A DNA stretch of 36,632 bases from HGM20899 sp964615195 (GTDB lineage: Bacteria; Pseudomonadota; Gammaproteobacteria; Enterobacterales; Succinivibrionaceae): contig CAZTNG010000012.1 in the NCBI GenBank assembly GCA_964615195.1, positions 1 through 36,632 on the forward strand. Direction: 5' to 3'. The notes beneath the pieces were generated by a model. That model did not search any database. It was not told where the DNA came from and saw only the letters and a program-made list of their open reading frames with translations. Below, piece after piece: positions 8,699 through 16,771 of this stretch. The position numbers were made by a program, and so were the translations under genes. Position 1 is the first letter of the stretch, and each line of letters begins with the position of its first letter.

Positions 8699-8739
8699 AT
8701 GCAGATTATGTTTTGTTTTAGGGATGCGGATGAATTGTA

Positions 8740-11700
8740 ATGAATGCTACTGAGTTAAATGCTACAAATGTAATAAAAACTAGTAGTCAAACAGAAAATC
8801 AAAATGTTGCAGTCGAAGATGGTAATTCCCATTCGTCAACTGTAAACGTTAGTGCTGCCTATTCATACCTAGGTGTTTTAACTAGCGAACAGGGATCTTT
8901 ATGTGAAGAGTTGTCTTTAGCACAATCAACACTTCAAAGACATATCGCTACGTTGGCAACAGATCCTCAGCGTGCTCAAAATGCTAATCAAGTACCAAAT
9001 GATAAACCATTACTAGATTTAACAACACGAGTGATTCTTAGGGATATAGATCTTCAAGAGCAAATAGCAAATGATCTTACTAGTAGGGTTGAAGTAGTTA
9101 AAACAGCCGATGCTGTTGATAAACTTAGAAGTTACTGTGATACTCTACCTAGAATCTTTCAAGAAAGTAACGAGCCAGGGAAAGCTCTAATGCGTTATTT
9201 GTGTGAGCTTGTAGTAAATAAAACTACAGCTGACAATATTTCTCCTGCAACCTCTAGGCAGTTAGCTGTTGAGCAAATTTTTCCACCTGAAGTTGATTTA
9301 TCCCCAAAAGCTGAACAGATTATTAATAAACTAATTAGGGCAACTGTTGAATTTATAAGAGCAAATCAACCAGATGTTATTGCTTCTATGGGTAGGGAAG
9401 GTGGACAAGTAATCTTACCTAGTAGTACAAGAGCAAAAATGGCTGAATTTATTGAACTTGCTGTTTCAGATATACCTGATGATTTTACATATTTGGATAT
9501 ATTTGCTAATAAAAATAACAATTTTGATGATGAAACTAGTGAAGTTATAGCTAAGCGTGTAGGTGATATTATTAATAGAGCTGCAAATACAGCAAGAGAA
9601 GCACATTTACTAGATGACAGTGTATCTACTACTGATGATTTAGAAAGTACAAAAGTTTCTGATCAAAGTCCTATGGATATTACAGTGAGAGAATTGTCAA
9701 AAAGAAGTTCAGAGGTACAGAAAAACATTGCTGATGAGCAATCTATTCAAGAAAAGAAAAAAATAACTAAAAAAGAAAGTATAGAAAGTTTAGCTAGGCA
9801 GATTTTAGATGAGTCAAAAGATGTAATTAAAACTACTGATTATGATTCACAAGAGGATGTTTCAAGTAGCGTAAATGTATCATCAGATAAAATTTCAAAT
9901 AATACAACATTAAATAAAAGTACAATTGTTGACAAAAGTCTACTAAATGATGCTGTATTGAAATCATTAGAAACTGCAATCGCCAATCAAGACAACGTAA
10001 CAGAAAATTATGTGCAAACCACAAATAATTTGGAAAATCAGATGGGTAGCGACATGACTGCTGATACAGGAATTACAAATATAGATCTTATTGATGAATA
10101 TAATAATTTTTCCTTGCCTGTATCTAAACAGCAAGGAGCACCACTAGATGAAGGTGATGAGGAAAGAATCAAGTATATATTATCTACTGCGGTAGCAGCT
10201 GCACAGCAGTCCAATTTATTTGATGATGCTGCTCAAAAGGCAAATGCACAAGTACAGCCAGTTATAAGCAGAGCTGTAGAACAGACGATGAAAAATGTAC
10301 TGCTAGATAATACAATAAAGGTTGATACCTTAAAGCCAAATGAGGCTATTGTTATTGAAGATACTGATGCTATCATTCCCAATGAATCAAGTGCACCGAA
10401 AGTTCTTGCTAGTGATTTAGTTCATGTTGAAGAACCGGAAATTATGCAACCTGAATTACTAACAGATGAAACATCACAAACAGTTTTACCAAACGTAAAT
10501 TTAGAAGACGATATTGAAATTAGTCATGGTGGAAAAAAATTAGGTTCTAGTGCTTTGAATGTGTCTATATTTGCTGGAGATAAATCATTAGGTGGTGCTG
10601 ATATTGTTACTCGAATAGTTACCGATATTGATCCTAATGATAGTAAGAATTCAAATGCGTTATATAGTAACCTTGAAAAGGTGGCACAGCAGGAGTTGGT
10701 AAAAAATGCCTTTCCTACCACTTCTTCTAAAGAAGTAACAAATAATACAAATGACATAGCTGATGATTTTTCTGCGCAAACAGCACATATACCTGATTCA
10801 ATTAGTTTGGATGATTCTTTAAATACTAATGTTGGTGATGTAAATAAAGAGGCTAATTTTAAACCATTTTTTGTAGGAGATTATCAGAACTCAGCATATA
10901 TAAATTCTGAAAATAATCAAGAAGTCTTAGCAGCTGAAGATTCATTGAGTCCAGAATTCTTTCAAATTACGTCTCAAGCGGAATCTATGATTAAAGTTTC
11001 TAATGATGTAAATGATATTGATGATGACGGAATTATGAAGGTTAGAAATGATTTTGCCGTCAACTCTGATAAGACTTTACAAGGTGAAAAAAATTTAGAA
11101 GAAGTTGCTAAGAAAGAGCTTAATCAGACACCAAATAATACCAATAGTAATCTTAATTTGGCTACTGATAAATCTGCATCTATGGTAAACGTTGAATATA
11201 GTAGTTCATCTTGGGTTAAGGGAATTTCAAAAAATTCAACACTACAAGAAAATGTGAGTGAAGATGTAGATAAAATTGGAAATATAGCAAATACTGACGC
11301 AGTTAGTCTTGGTACCCAAAAAGAAGAAAAGAATTCTATTTTTGGAAAAATATCTAAATTTTTTGGAAATAAAACGTCTGCTACAGAAAAAAGTGGTGTT
11401 CAATCAAAAGATATTACTAATATTGAGTTAAAAAGCTTATCAATGGATGATATGTTAAGAAGTCTTAGTCAAGTAATAAATGATGGTAAAGTAACACCTG
11501 AAATAAAGAAAATGGCAGCTTCAATTCATCAAGCGATGACTAATCCTTTGGGTGATTTACAATCTGTTGCTGAGTGGTTGGGGTTTGTTAATGCGCCTTT
11601 GTCAGCTACTGGTGCTAGAGCTCAAGCAATGCAGCAATGGGCATTAATGTTGTTATCTATAAGGTTTAAACAGTTAGGCAAGAACATTGATAAATTTAAG

Positions 11701-12219
11701 CAAACTGATAAATTCAAGCAAATTTTACAAAATGCATCCTTGGGTAATGATAAAACTTGGCCTCAAAATTCGTTAAATCAAACTTTACAGCAAATTGAAA
11801 GATTGCAAAATTTAAATTCTGTAACTTCTGATTTTCCTTTACCATCTTATATACCATTGCCGCCTTCATTTGAAGGTGGAAGAGAAGGTGCTTTGATGGT
11901 TGAACACCAAAAGAATGGTGATGATGCAATAGAATGGCGCTTAAATTTCTTCTTTGAACTTTCAGAATTAGGTCCTATGCAAATTAGAACATCATTAAAA
12001 GTTCCTGATTTGAAAATAAATGTAGTTACTGAAAAATTGAATGCTATGCAGAAAGTTAAGGAAACTATGGATACTCTTAGTGAAAGGCTATCTAATTATG
12101 GCTTTAATGTATCTCCGATATCTGCAAGAATTGGTACAGTGTACCCACCAATCAGTAAAAATGAAAGTTCATCCAATAGTGGGAATGTTAATAATGATGG
12201 ATTGTCTCTTAATATTTAG
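8740..12219 (+). CDS. Very long FliK-like protein (hook-length-control C-terminal domain)
   Basis: Most of this 1159-residue protein is unrecognised. Its C-terminus (about residues 1060-1133) looks like the FliK C-terminal domain: W-R-L-N-F-F-F-E-L, then ELGPMQIRTSLKVPDLKINVV, then a helix ending in SERLSNYGFNVSPISARIG. In flagella that domain contacts the C-terminal half of FlhB to switch export from hook to filament. Residues 1-300 are mostly helical in character. A long Asn/Asp/Ser-rich, apparently disordered acidic linker follows (about 300-900), then a helical stretch at 910-1030. There is no signal peptide or membrane segment, as for type III export substrates. FliK is usually about 400-600 residues, so this is unusually long. 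The next gene, 8 bases on, encodes a FlhB C-terminal-domain protein, which supports the assignment. True hook-length control remains inference. Confidence 0.7.
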   Translation: MNATELNATNVIKTSSQTENQNVAVEDGNSHSSTVNVSAAYSYLGVLTSEQGSLCEELSLAQSTLQRHIATLATDPQRAQNANQVPNDKPLLDLTTRVILRDIDLQEQIANDLTSRVEVVKTADAVDKLRSYCDTLPRIFQESNEPGKALMRYLCELVVNKTTADNISPATSRQLAVEQIFPPEVDLSPKAEQIINKLIRATVEFIRANQPDVIASMGREGGQVILPSSTRAKMAEFIELAVSDIPDDFTYLDIFANKNNNFDDETSEVIAKRVGDIINRAANTAREAHLLDDSVSTTDDLESTKVSDQSPMDITVRELSKRSSEVQKNIADEQSIQEKKKITKKESIESLARQILDESKDVIKTTDYDSQEDVSSSVNVSSDKISNNTTLNKSTIVDKSLLNDAVLKSLETAIANQDNVTENYVQTTNNLENQMGSDMTADTGITNIDLIDEYNNFSLPVSKQQGAPLDEGDEERIKYILSTAVAAAQQSNLFDDAAQKANAQVQPVISRAVEQTMKNVLLDNTIKVDTLKPNEAIVIEDTDAIIPNESSAPKVLASDLVHVEEPEIMQPELLTDETSQTVLPNVNLEDDIEISHGGKKLGSSALNVSIFAGDKSLGGADIVTRIVTDIDPNDSKNSNALYSNLEKVAQQELVKNAFPTTSSKEVTNNTNDIADDFSAQTAHIPDSISLDDSLNTNVGDVNKEANFKPFFVGDYQNSAYINSENNQEVLAAEDSLSPEFFQITSQAESMIKVSNDVNDIDDDGIMKVRNDFAVNSDKTLQGEKNLEEVAKKELNQTPNNTNSNLNLATDKSASMVNVEYSSSSWVKGISKNSTLQENVSEDVDKIGNIANTDAVSLGTQKEEKNSIFGKISKFFGNKTSATEKSGVQSKDITNIELKSLSMDDMLRSLSQVINDGKVTPEIKKMAASIHQAMTNPLGDLQSVAEWLGFVNAPLSATGARAQAMQQWALMLLSIRFKQLGKNIDKFKQTDKFKQILQNASLGNDKTWPQNSLNQTLQQIERLQNLNSVTSDFPLPSYIPLPPSFEGGREGALMVEHQKNGDDAIEWRLNFFFELSELGPMQIRTSLKVPDLKINVVTEKLNAMQKVKETMDTLSERLSNYGFNVSPISARIGTVYPPISKNESSSNSGNVNNDGLSLNI

Positions 12220-12227
12220 GTGTTTTT

Positions 12228-12542
12228 ATGGATGAAAATCCCCAAAAAGCAATTAGTTTAAAATTTGATGCTTCAAAAGACACTGTTCCTATAGTCGCAG
12301 CTAAGGGTGATGGAAAGTATGCTGAAGATATTATTGGGATGGCTAAAGAATTAGGGGTGTATGTTCATAAAGATCCTACATTATTAAAGCATTTAGATAA
12401 TTTGAAGGAAGGTGATTCTATACCTAGACCTTTGTTTTTAGTTATATCCGAAATTATTGCTTATTCTTATTTTCTTCAAGGAAAGACTCCAGAAAGTTGG
12501 ACTTCAAAAGATGGTAACAAACATATTAATAAGAAAGTTTAG
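12228..12542 (+). CDS. Stand-alone FlhB C-terminal-domain protein (FlhB2/YlqH/FlhX type)
   Basis: This 104-residue protein matches the cytoplasmic substrate-switch domain of FlhB/YscU without the membrane part. AISLKFDASKDTVPIVAAKGDGKYAEDIIGMA, in pieces, parallels the FlhB stretch AVAIRYD...VVAKG...A..I...A. The later KELGVYVHKDPTLLKHL and GDSIPRPLFLVISEIIAY parallel the conserved end of that domain. The FlhB self-cleavage motif NPTH is not kept. The protein begins with NPQK at that place, so it resembles an already cleaved C-terminal fragment. It starts 8 bases after the FliK-like gene, with AGGTG as its ribosome-binding site overlapping the upstream stop codon, so the two are surely co-expressed. 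Known relatives include Bacillus YlqH and Helicobacter FlhX. Confidence 0.8.
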   Translation: MDENPQKAISLKFDASKDTVPIVAAKGDGKYAEDIIGMAKELGVYVHKDPTLLKHLDNLKEGDSIPRPLFLVISEIIAYSYFLQGKTPESWTSKDGNKHINKKV

Positions 12543-12581
12543 TTCGTTGTACTGTTACCACCCAATCATTAAAGTTATTTG

Positions 12582-13022
12582 TTATTTTGAACTCATGACT
12601 TTATTGCCATATTTATCTTTGTAAACAGTTTCTCCTCTTGAATTTGTTGTGCTAGAACCTGTTTTATTACCGTACTTGTCTTTATAAACAGTTTCTCCTC
12701 TTGAGTTTGTTGTGCTAGAACCTGTTTTATTACCATACTTGTCTTTATAAACAGTATCACCTCTTGAATTTGTTGTGCTAGAACCTGTTTTATTGCCGTA
12801 TTTGTCTCGATAAGTTACATCGCCTTGATTATTTATTTTTGCAGATCCTGTTTTGTTTCCATATTGATCGCGATAAACGGTTGTGGAGTTATTTTCAGCA
12901 TTTGATGTATATACCTGATTCCCATATGGATCTCTATAAGTTTTTCTGTCTGAGCACAATGCAGATGTACATAAAATCAGTGATACAATCATAGTGATTG
13001 TTACTTTTGAAAAAAATCTCAT
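12582..13022 (-). CDS. Small exported protein of 21-residue Tyr-Gly-Asn repeats
   Basis: I do not recognise a family with a known role. I start at the inner ATG (13022) because TAGGAG lies 5 bases before it; the frame is open to another ATG 24 bases upstream. The 146 residues begin with a signal peptide (basic MRFFSK, a hydrophobic core, then TSALC), probably cut by signal peptidase I near residue 23. No proper lipobox is seen. From residue 27 to the end it is five full 21-residue repeats plus a 15-residue partial one, with consensus Y-[RK]-D-x-Y-G-N-K-T-G-S-S-T-T-N-S-R-G. Periodic aromatic and glycine residues suggest a repetitive beta structure outside the inner membrane. It is convergent with the FlhB2 gene and divergent from mlaA. 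Confidence 0.8.
   Translation of the reverse strand: MRFFSKVTITMIVSLILCTSALCSDRKTYRDPYGNQVYTSNAENNSTTVYRDQYGNKTGSAKINNQGDVTYRDKYGNKTGSSTTNSRGDTVYKDKYGNKTGSSTTNSRGETVYKDKYGNKTGSSTTNSRGETVYKDKYGNKVMSSK
12585..12944 (-). repeat. 63-bp in-frame tandem repeat array
   Basis: Units of exactly 63 bases (21 codons) repeat five times, plus a partial sixth. The two most similar neighbouring units differ at about 4 of 63 bases by eye, while the units nearest the signal peptide are more diverged. That pattern suggests recent expansion at the 3' end of the gene. All units stay in frame. Confidence 0.9.
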
Positions 13023-13369
13023 AAAAGCTCCTAAATTTAATGACAAGGTGTAACACTATAAAAGTGTAGTCTTCAATTACATATTAAGACTTAAGTATAT
13101 TTTTGACAATAGCGTGTATACGAAATAATTGTTTAATATTGAAAATTTATATGCTTATGGTGCATAACATTAATCTTATATTCAAGTATTAAACATTGTT
13201 TCTTTGGTAAACTTTTATATTGTCGTATTTTTAGCAATTAAAATTGAGGATAATTTGCTATAATTAAGTCATTATTAACAATATTTTTGTTGAGATATTT
13301 GTTTGTGATTTAATTTAGCTTTAGTTTAACATTAGCTAATGTTTAATCATGATTTGAGATAGTTGTATT
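13023..13369. other. Divergent intergenic region between repeat-protein gene and mlaA
   Basis: An AT-rich gap of 347 bases with promoters in both directions expected. The only clear signal is the extended -10 at 13256-13264. No gene or stable hairpin was seen. Confidence 0.6.
13256..13264 (+). promoter_or_regulatory. Extended -10 promoter for the mlaA-tyrA unit
   Basis: TGCTATAAT is a perfect consensus hexamer with the TG extension. No good -35 box is visible, which is normal for extended -10 promoters. It predicts a leader of about 100 bases before the mlaA ATG. Confidence 0.5.
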
Positions 13370-14191
13370 ATGAAAAGTTTTAATTCAGTAGGAACCTTAC
13401 TTTTAATTTTGGTAAGTACTTCATTTTTGGTGACAAACGCCCATGCAGCACGTTCTTCAATTTCTATAATGAACCCAAGAAATACAATTCATGTTGATAA
13501 GAATTATAGCTATGGTTATACCTATTTATCAGGGAATGCATTAGATGTTTATGAAACTCCTAATAGAAGAATAGGATGGGCCGTAAATTATGATTTCCTA
13601 GATAAGAATTTTTTAAGACCTGTTTCTATTGCTTACGCAACATATATTCCTGAAGGAATTCGTTCTTGTGTATATAATTTTAATCAAAATTTAAGGGAAG
13701 TTAATAACACTGTTAATAACTTGGTAGCCTTAGAACCGGTTGATAGCTCAGTAAGTTTGGCTAGATTTGCAATTAATTCAACAATAGGTATTGGTGGTTG
13801 CTTTGATGTCGCATCTCATATGAATCTTGAAAGAAAAAGAATGACACTTTCTACAGCTTTAGGAAAATGGGGTGTCGATCAGGGTGGTTACGTTGTATTG
13901 CCTATATATGGCGTTGGAACATATAGAAGCTTGATAGGTGATACTATAGATACAATGTATTTCCCATTTACTTATTTCCCTTGGTGGCTTGATATGGCAT
14001 TTTGGGCAACAAATGGAGTCGATAGTCGTGCAAGGGTACTTAAACAGGATGAAGTTTTATCTAATGCTTTAGATCCATATTCACAAGCAAGAGATTTTTA
14101 TTTAATGTATGAGGCTTCACTTGTAGGTGATGAAAAAAGCGTTGAAGAATCAACTGATGTAGACAGCTATTTAGATGAGATTGATGAGTAA
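13370..14191 (+). CDS. mlaA: MlaA/VacJ-family outer-membrane lipid asymmetry protein, without lipobox
   Basis: MlaA removes mislocalised phospholipids from the outer leaflet of the outer membrane and passes them to MlaC. Family features include YDFLDKNFLRPVSIAYATYIPEGI (in pieces), FNQNLREVNNTVNNL, RFAINSTIGIGGCFDVAS, LGKWGVDQGGYVVLPIYG and the aromatic FTYFPWW segment. The 273-residue length is near normal. The signal peptide ends NAHA before ARSS (residue 26/27), a signal peptidase I site. No cysteine follows it until well into the mature protein, so the usual MlaA lipid anchor is absent. The acidic C-terminus (EIDE) ends 6 bases before tyrA. mlaBCDEF are not in the window. Confidence 0.88.
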   Translation: MKSFNSVGTLLLILVSTSFLVTNAHAARSSISIMNPRNTIHVDKNYSYGYTYLSGNALDVYETPNRRIGWAVNYDFLDKNFLRPVSIAYATYIPEGIRSCVYNFNQNLREVNNTVNNLVALEPVDSSVSLARFAINSTIGIGGCFDVASHMNLERKRMTLSTALGKWGVDQGGYVVLPIYGVGTYRSLIGDTIDTMYFPFTYFPWWLDMAFWATNGVDSRARVLKQDEVLSNALDPYSQARDFYLMYEASLVGDEKSVEESTDVDSYLDEIDE

Positions 14192-14197
14192 ATAATA

Positions 14198-15325
14198 ATG
14201 AGTAATGAATTAGCAGAAATAAGAAAGCAAATTGATTTAGTTGATAGTGAGTTAATTTCAGTATTTGAAAAACGTTTAGCGCTTGTTAAAGAAGTTGGAC
14301 GCATAAAAAGTGAAATTGGAACTCCGGTATACGTACCTGAAAGAGAGTCTCAACTTTTAGAACGTCGTCGAGCTGAAGCTGAATCGAAAGGTATAAGTCC
14401 TGATTTGATTGAAGATGTTTTGAGACGTCTAATGCGTGAATCATATGGTGCTGAGGATGGTGCTGGCTTCAAGTGTTTGAATCCACAAGTTAAAAAAATC
14501 GTCATTATTGGCGGTAGAGGTGGAATGGGAAGAATTTTTGCAAAACTATTTGTTTCTTCAAATTACAATGTTGAGGTAATGGGATCTCGTGATTGGGACA
14601 ATGCTGCAGAGATTTTTAAGGATGCTTCTCTTGTCATAGTATGTGTTCCAATAGATAAAACTGAAATGGTTATTAGAAAGCTTGATTTCTTACCTAATAA
14701 TTGTATTCTCGCTGATTTTACTTCTGTTAAGTCTATGCCATTAAAAACAATGTTAGAGGTTCATAAAGGCCCTGTTGTTGGCTTGCATCCTATGTTTGGA
14801 CCAGATATTTCAACTATGCCAAAGCAGTTAGTAATTTGGGCTGAGGGTCGAGATGATGAAAAGTGTATGTGGTTGTATAAGCAAATGGAACTTTGGGGGG
14901 CTAATGTGCTTCGTATAGACGCGGCTGATCATGACGATGCCATGAGTTATATCCAAGCGTTACGCCATTTTACAACTTATTGTTATGGAACATTTTTAGC
15001 AAAGGAAAATAAAGATCTTAAATGTTTAATGAGTTTAAGCTCGCCAATTTATCGTATGGAACTAATGATGGTTGGTAGACTTTTTGCTCAAGATCCTGCT
15101 TTGTATGCTGATATAATTTTATCTTCAAGAAAAAATATTGCTTTAATTGAAAGGTATCACAAACAACTTGGTGAGGCTATTAAAATGCTCAAAGATTGTA
15201 ATAGGGATGCTTTCATTGAAGATTTTAAGAATGCAAGAGCTTATTTTGGAGAATATGCTGAATCGTTTTTAAAGGAAAGCAAAAGTCTATTAGCTAAAAT
15301 GCATGATGCAAAAGGTTCTAAATAA
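14198..15325 (+). CDS. tyrA: T-protein: chorismate mutase / prephenate dehydrogenase
   Basis: This bifunctional enzyme turns chorismate into prephenate, then oxidises it with NAD to 4-hydroxyphenylpyruvate for tyrosine synthesis. The 375 residues match E. coli TyrA (373) from end to end. The AroQ chorismate mutase helices occupy about residues 1-85, with IRKQIDLVDSELISVFEKR and RRLMRESY. The dehydrogenase begins with IVIIGGRGGMGR (101-112), and the catalytic histidine H197 lies in GLHPMFGP. QALRHFTTYCYG and SSPIYRMELMMVGRLFAQDP are also conserved. It starts 6 bases after the mlaA stop codon with only a weak ribosome-binding site, so translation is probably coupled. No leader peptide or TYR box is visible. 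Confidence 0.97.
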   Translation: MSNELAEIRKQIDLVDSELISVFEKRLALVKEVGRIKSEIGTPVYVPERESQLLERRRAEAESKGISPDLIEDVLRRLMRESYGAEDGAGFKCLNPQVKKIVIIGGRGGMGRIFAKLFVSSNYNVEVMGSRDWDNAAEIFKDASLVIVCVPIDKTEMVIRKLDFLPNNCILADFTSVKSMPLKTMLEVHKGPVVGLHPMFGPDISTMPKQLVIWAEGRDDEKCMWLYKQMELWGANVLRIDAADHDDAMSYIQALRHFTTYCYGTFLAKENKDLKCLMSLSSPIYRMELMMVGRLFAQDPALYADIILSSRKNIALIERYHKQLGEAIKMLKDCNRDAFIEDFKNARAYFGEYAESFLKESKSLLAKMHDAKGSK

Positions 15326-15361
15326 AAGAATTTTAATTAAATAAGTATAAAGGAAAGAAAA

Positions 15362-16675
15362 ATGGGTGTTGGTGCAAAATTAGGAATAACATTAGGTGCC
15401 GTATTGATTACAGTAGCGGCTGTTGCTTATCCAGCAAGTATTTATTTGGGTAATAAGATTTATGATGCTCAGCTAGAAAAAATAAGAAACATAAAAATAG
15501 ATGGCACTAAGATAACTGTAGAAGAACAAGATAAAACTTACAACACAAGAACCACACGCGTTGCATATAATTTTCAAAATGAATCAATTGTATTTGATGC
15601 AAAAACAACATTTGAATTAACAGGGTCGACAACAGTTATTACTCCCAATTACGACGTTGGTTCTTTAGCTAAATTGTTAAAAAATGCTTACATTACAAAT
15701 ACTCCTAAGAGTGAAATAACTTTAACTTATACAATATTAGGTGATAAATTTGTTGGCGAAGCTCGCTTCGGTGAAATCAATATTGATGATAATAAAGGTG
15801 TTGCTTGCGCGATAGATAATATTGAAATGAATGTTGATTCTCCTAGAACTGCTTCAGTAACAAACGATCCTGATAAAATTTTACAAAATATTAGAGATGG
15901 TGAAATTAGTTCAAATTATAATTGGTTTGTCCCAAAGATTAGTTGTGCTAGTAAAGATAACAAGTTAAGTTTTGAAGTTAGTAACTTGGGTGGAACAGGT
16001 AATACAATTTCATACTTGCTCGGCGACTCAGATATTAAAATTGGTGATGTTTTATTTAATTTAGATAAGGAATATAAAGCTGATTTTAAAAATATATTAT
16101 TTACTAATCGTATAAAGAAAGGTCCAAATGATACTTTAGGAGTTTCATATACTAACACTATAGAATCTGCATCTTTTAATGATCCTTTGGTATTTTTCTT
16201 TGGTGGCAATCCAAAACAAATGAAGAAACTAGATAGTTTTAACTTTGCTTTATCTATTGTAGATATGAAAGCTGAAGATTTTAAAAATTTGTTTATAATT
16301 TATCCTCAGATTGTTGGTTTGCCAGAAAATACTGGTAAAAAGATTTCTGAAGTATTACCTGCTACTGAAAATATAGGTTTACAATTTGTGTTGCATGATT
16401 TTTCTGGCAAGATTGATGATGGTGTTTTCAAAATATCTGGTAAGAGTTTAACTCCAATCCGTTCCTTAATTAATCATTCTTCACCGCAGGGTATTAATGC
16501 TGAGGCAAAAGTTCATTTCGACGACAAAATTCTTGATGCTATATATCCAGGATTTAGTTCTCAAATACATTCACTTGTTGCATTGCATTATGTAAAGGAA
16601 GTTGAGCCTAAAGTTTACGAGTCAGAAATTAAGTTTGATGAAAATGGTTTTTCTTTTTACGGTAAACATTTGTAA
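15362..16675 (+). CDS. DUF945 / YdgA-like envelope protein
   Basis: The 437-residue protein has an N-terminal hydrophobic segment (about residues 6-29) that would anchor it in the inner membrane or act as a signal sequence. A large, probably beta-rich periplasmic region follows, with features of the YdgA/YihF (DUF945) family: a Y-x-x-x-I-Y-D-A-Q-L-like start after the membrane segment, repeated alternating strands, and a late stretch about a reduced set of residues (FALSIVDMKAEDFK). The biochemical role of the family is not established. AAGGAAAG gives a good Shine-Dalgarno, and the gene lies 36 bases after tyrA on the same strand. The match is from fold-like pattern and length (E. coli YdgA is about 500 residues), so confidence is moderate. 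Confidence 0.65.
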   Translation: MGVGAKLGITLGAVLITVAAVAYPASIYLGNKIYDAQLEKIRNIKIDGTKITVEEQDKTYNTRTTRVAYNFQNESIVFDAKTTFELTGSTTVITPNYDVGSLAKLLKNAYITNTPKSEITLTYTILGDKFVGEARFGEINIDDNKGVACAIDNIEMNVDSPRTASVTNDPDKILQNIRDGEISSNYNWFVPKISCASKDNKLSFEVSNLGGTGNTISYLLGDSDIKIGDVLFNLDKEYKADFKNILFTNRIKKGPNDTLGVSYTNTIESASFNDPLVFFFGGNPKQMKKLDSFNFALSIVDMKAEDFKNLFIIYPQIVGLPENTGKKISEVLPATENIGLQFVLHDFSGKIDDGVFKISGKSLTPIRSLINHSSPQGINAEAKVHFDDKILDAIYPGFSSQIHSLVALHYVKEVEPKVYESEIKFDENGFSFYGKHL

Positions 16676-16698
16676 TAGAATTTAGTTGTTAAGATTTA

Positions 16699-16738
16699 AT
16701 ATACCTTGTTATTTTGTGAATATAATAGCAAGGTATAT
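16699..16738. terminator. Hairpin between convergent genes
   Basis: A 14-bp stem (ATATACCTTGTTAT with ATAGCAAGGTATAT, one G-U pair) encloses a 12-base loop. It lies between the DUF945 gene and the rubredoxin gene, which face each other. Neither side has a proper T run, so it may be a weak two-way terminator or an RNA-stabilising structure. Confidence 0.45.
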
Positions 16739-16771
16739 CTATCTTAGATAATAAAACAATATTGTTATCTT

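Noticed and set aside
9833..10024. Antisense frame in the FliK-like gene (also 10524-10757 and 11714-11929)
   Set aside because: These are open by chance opposite an Asn/Asp/Ser-rich coding sequence and have no ribosome-binding sites.
12585..12944. CRISPR array
   Set aside because: Repeats are contiguous, 63 bases long, in frame and lack variable spacers; they encode a repeat protein.
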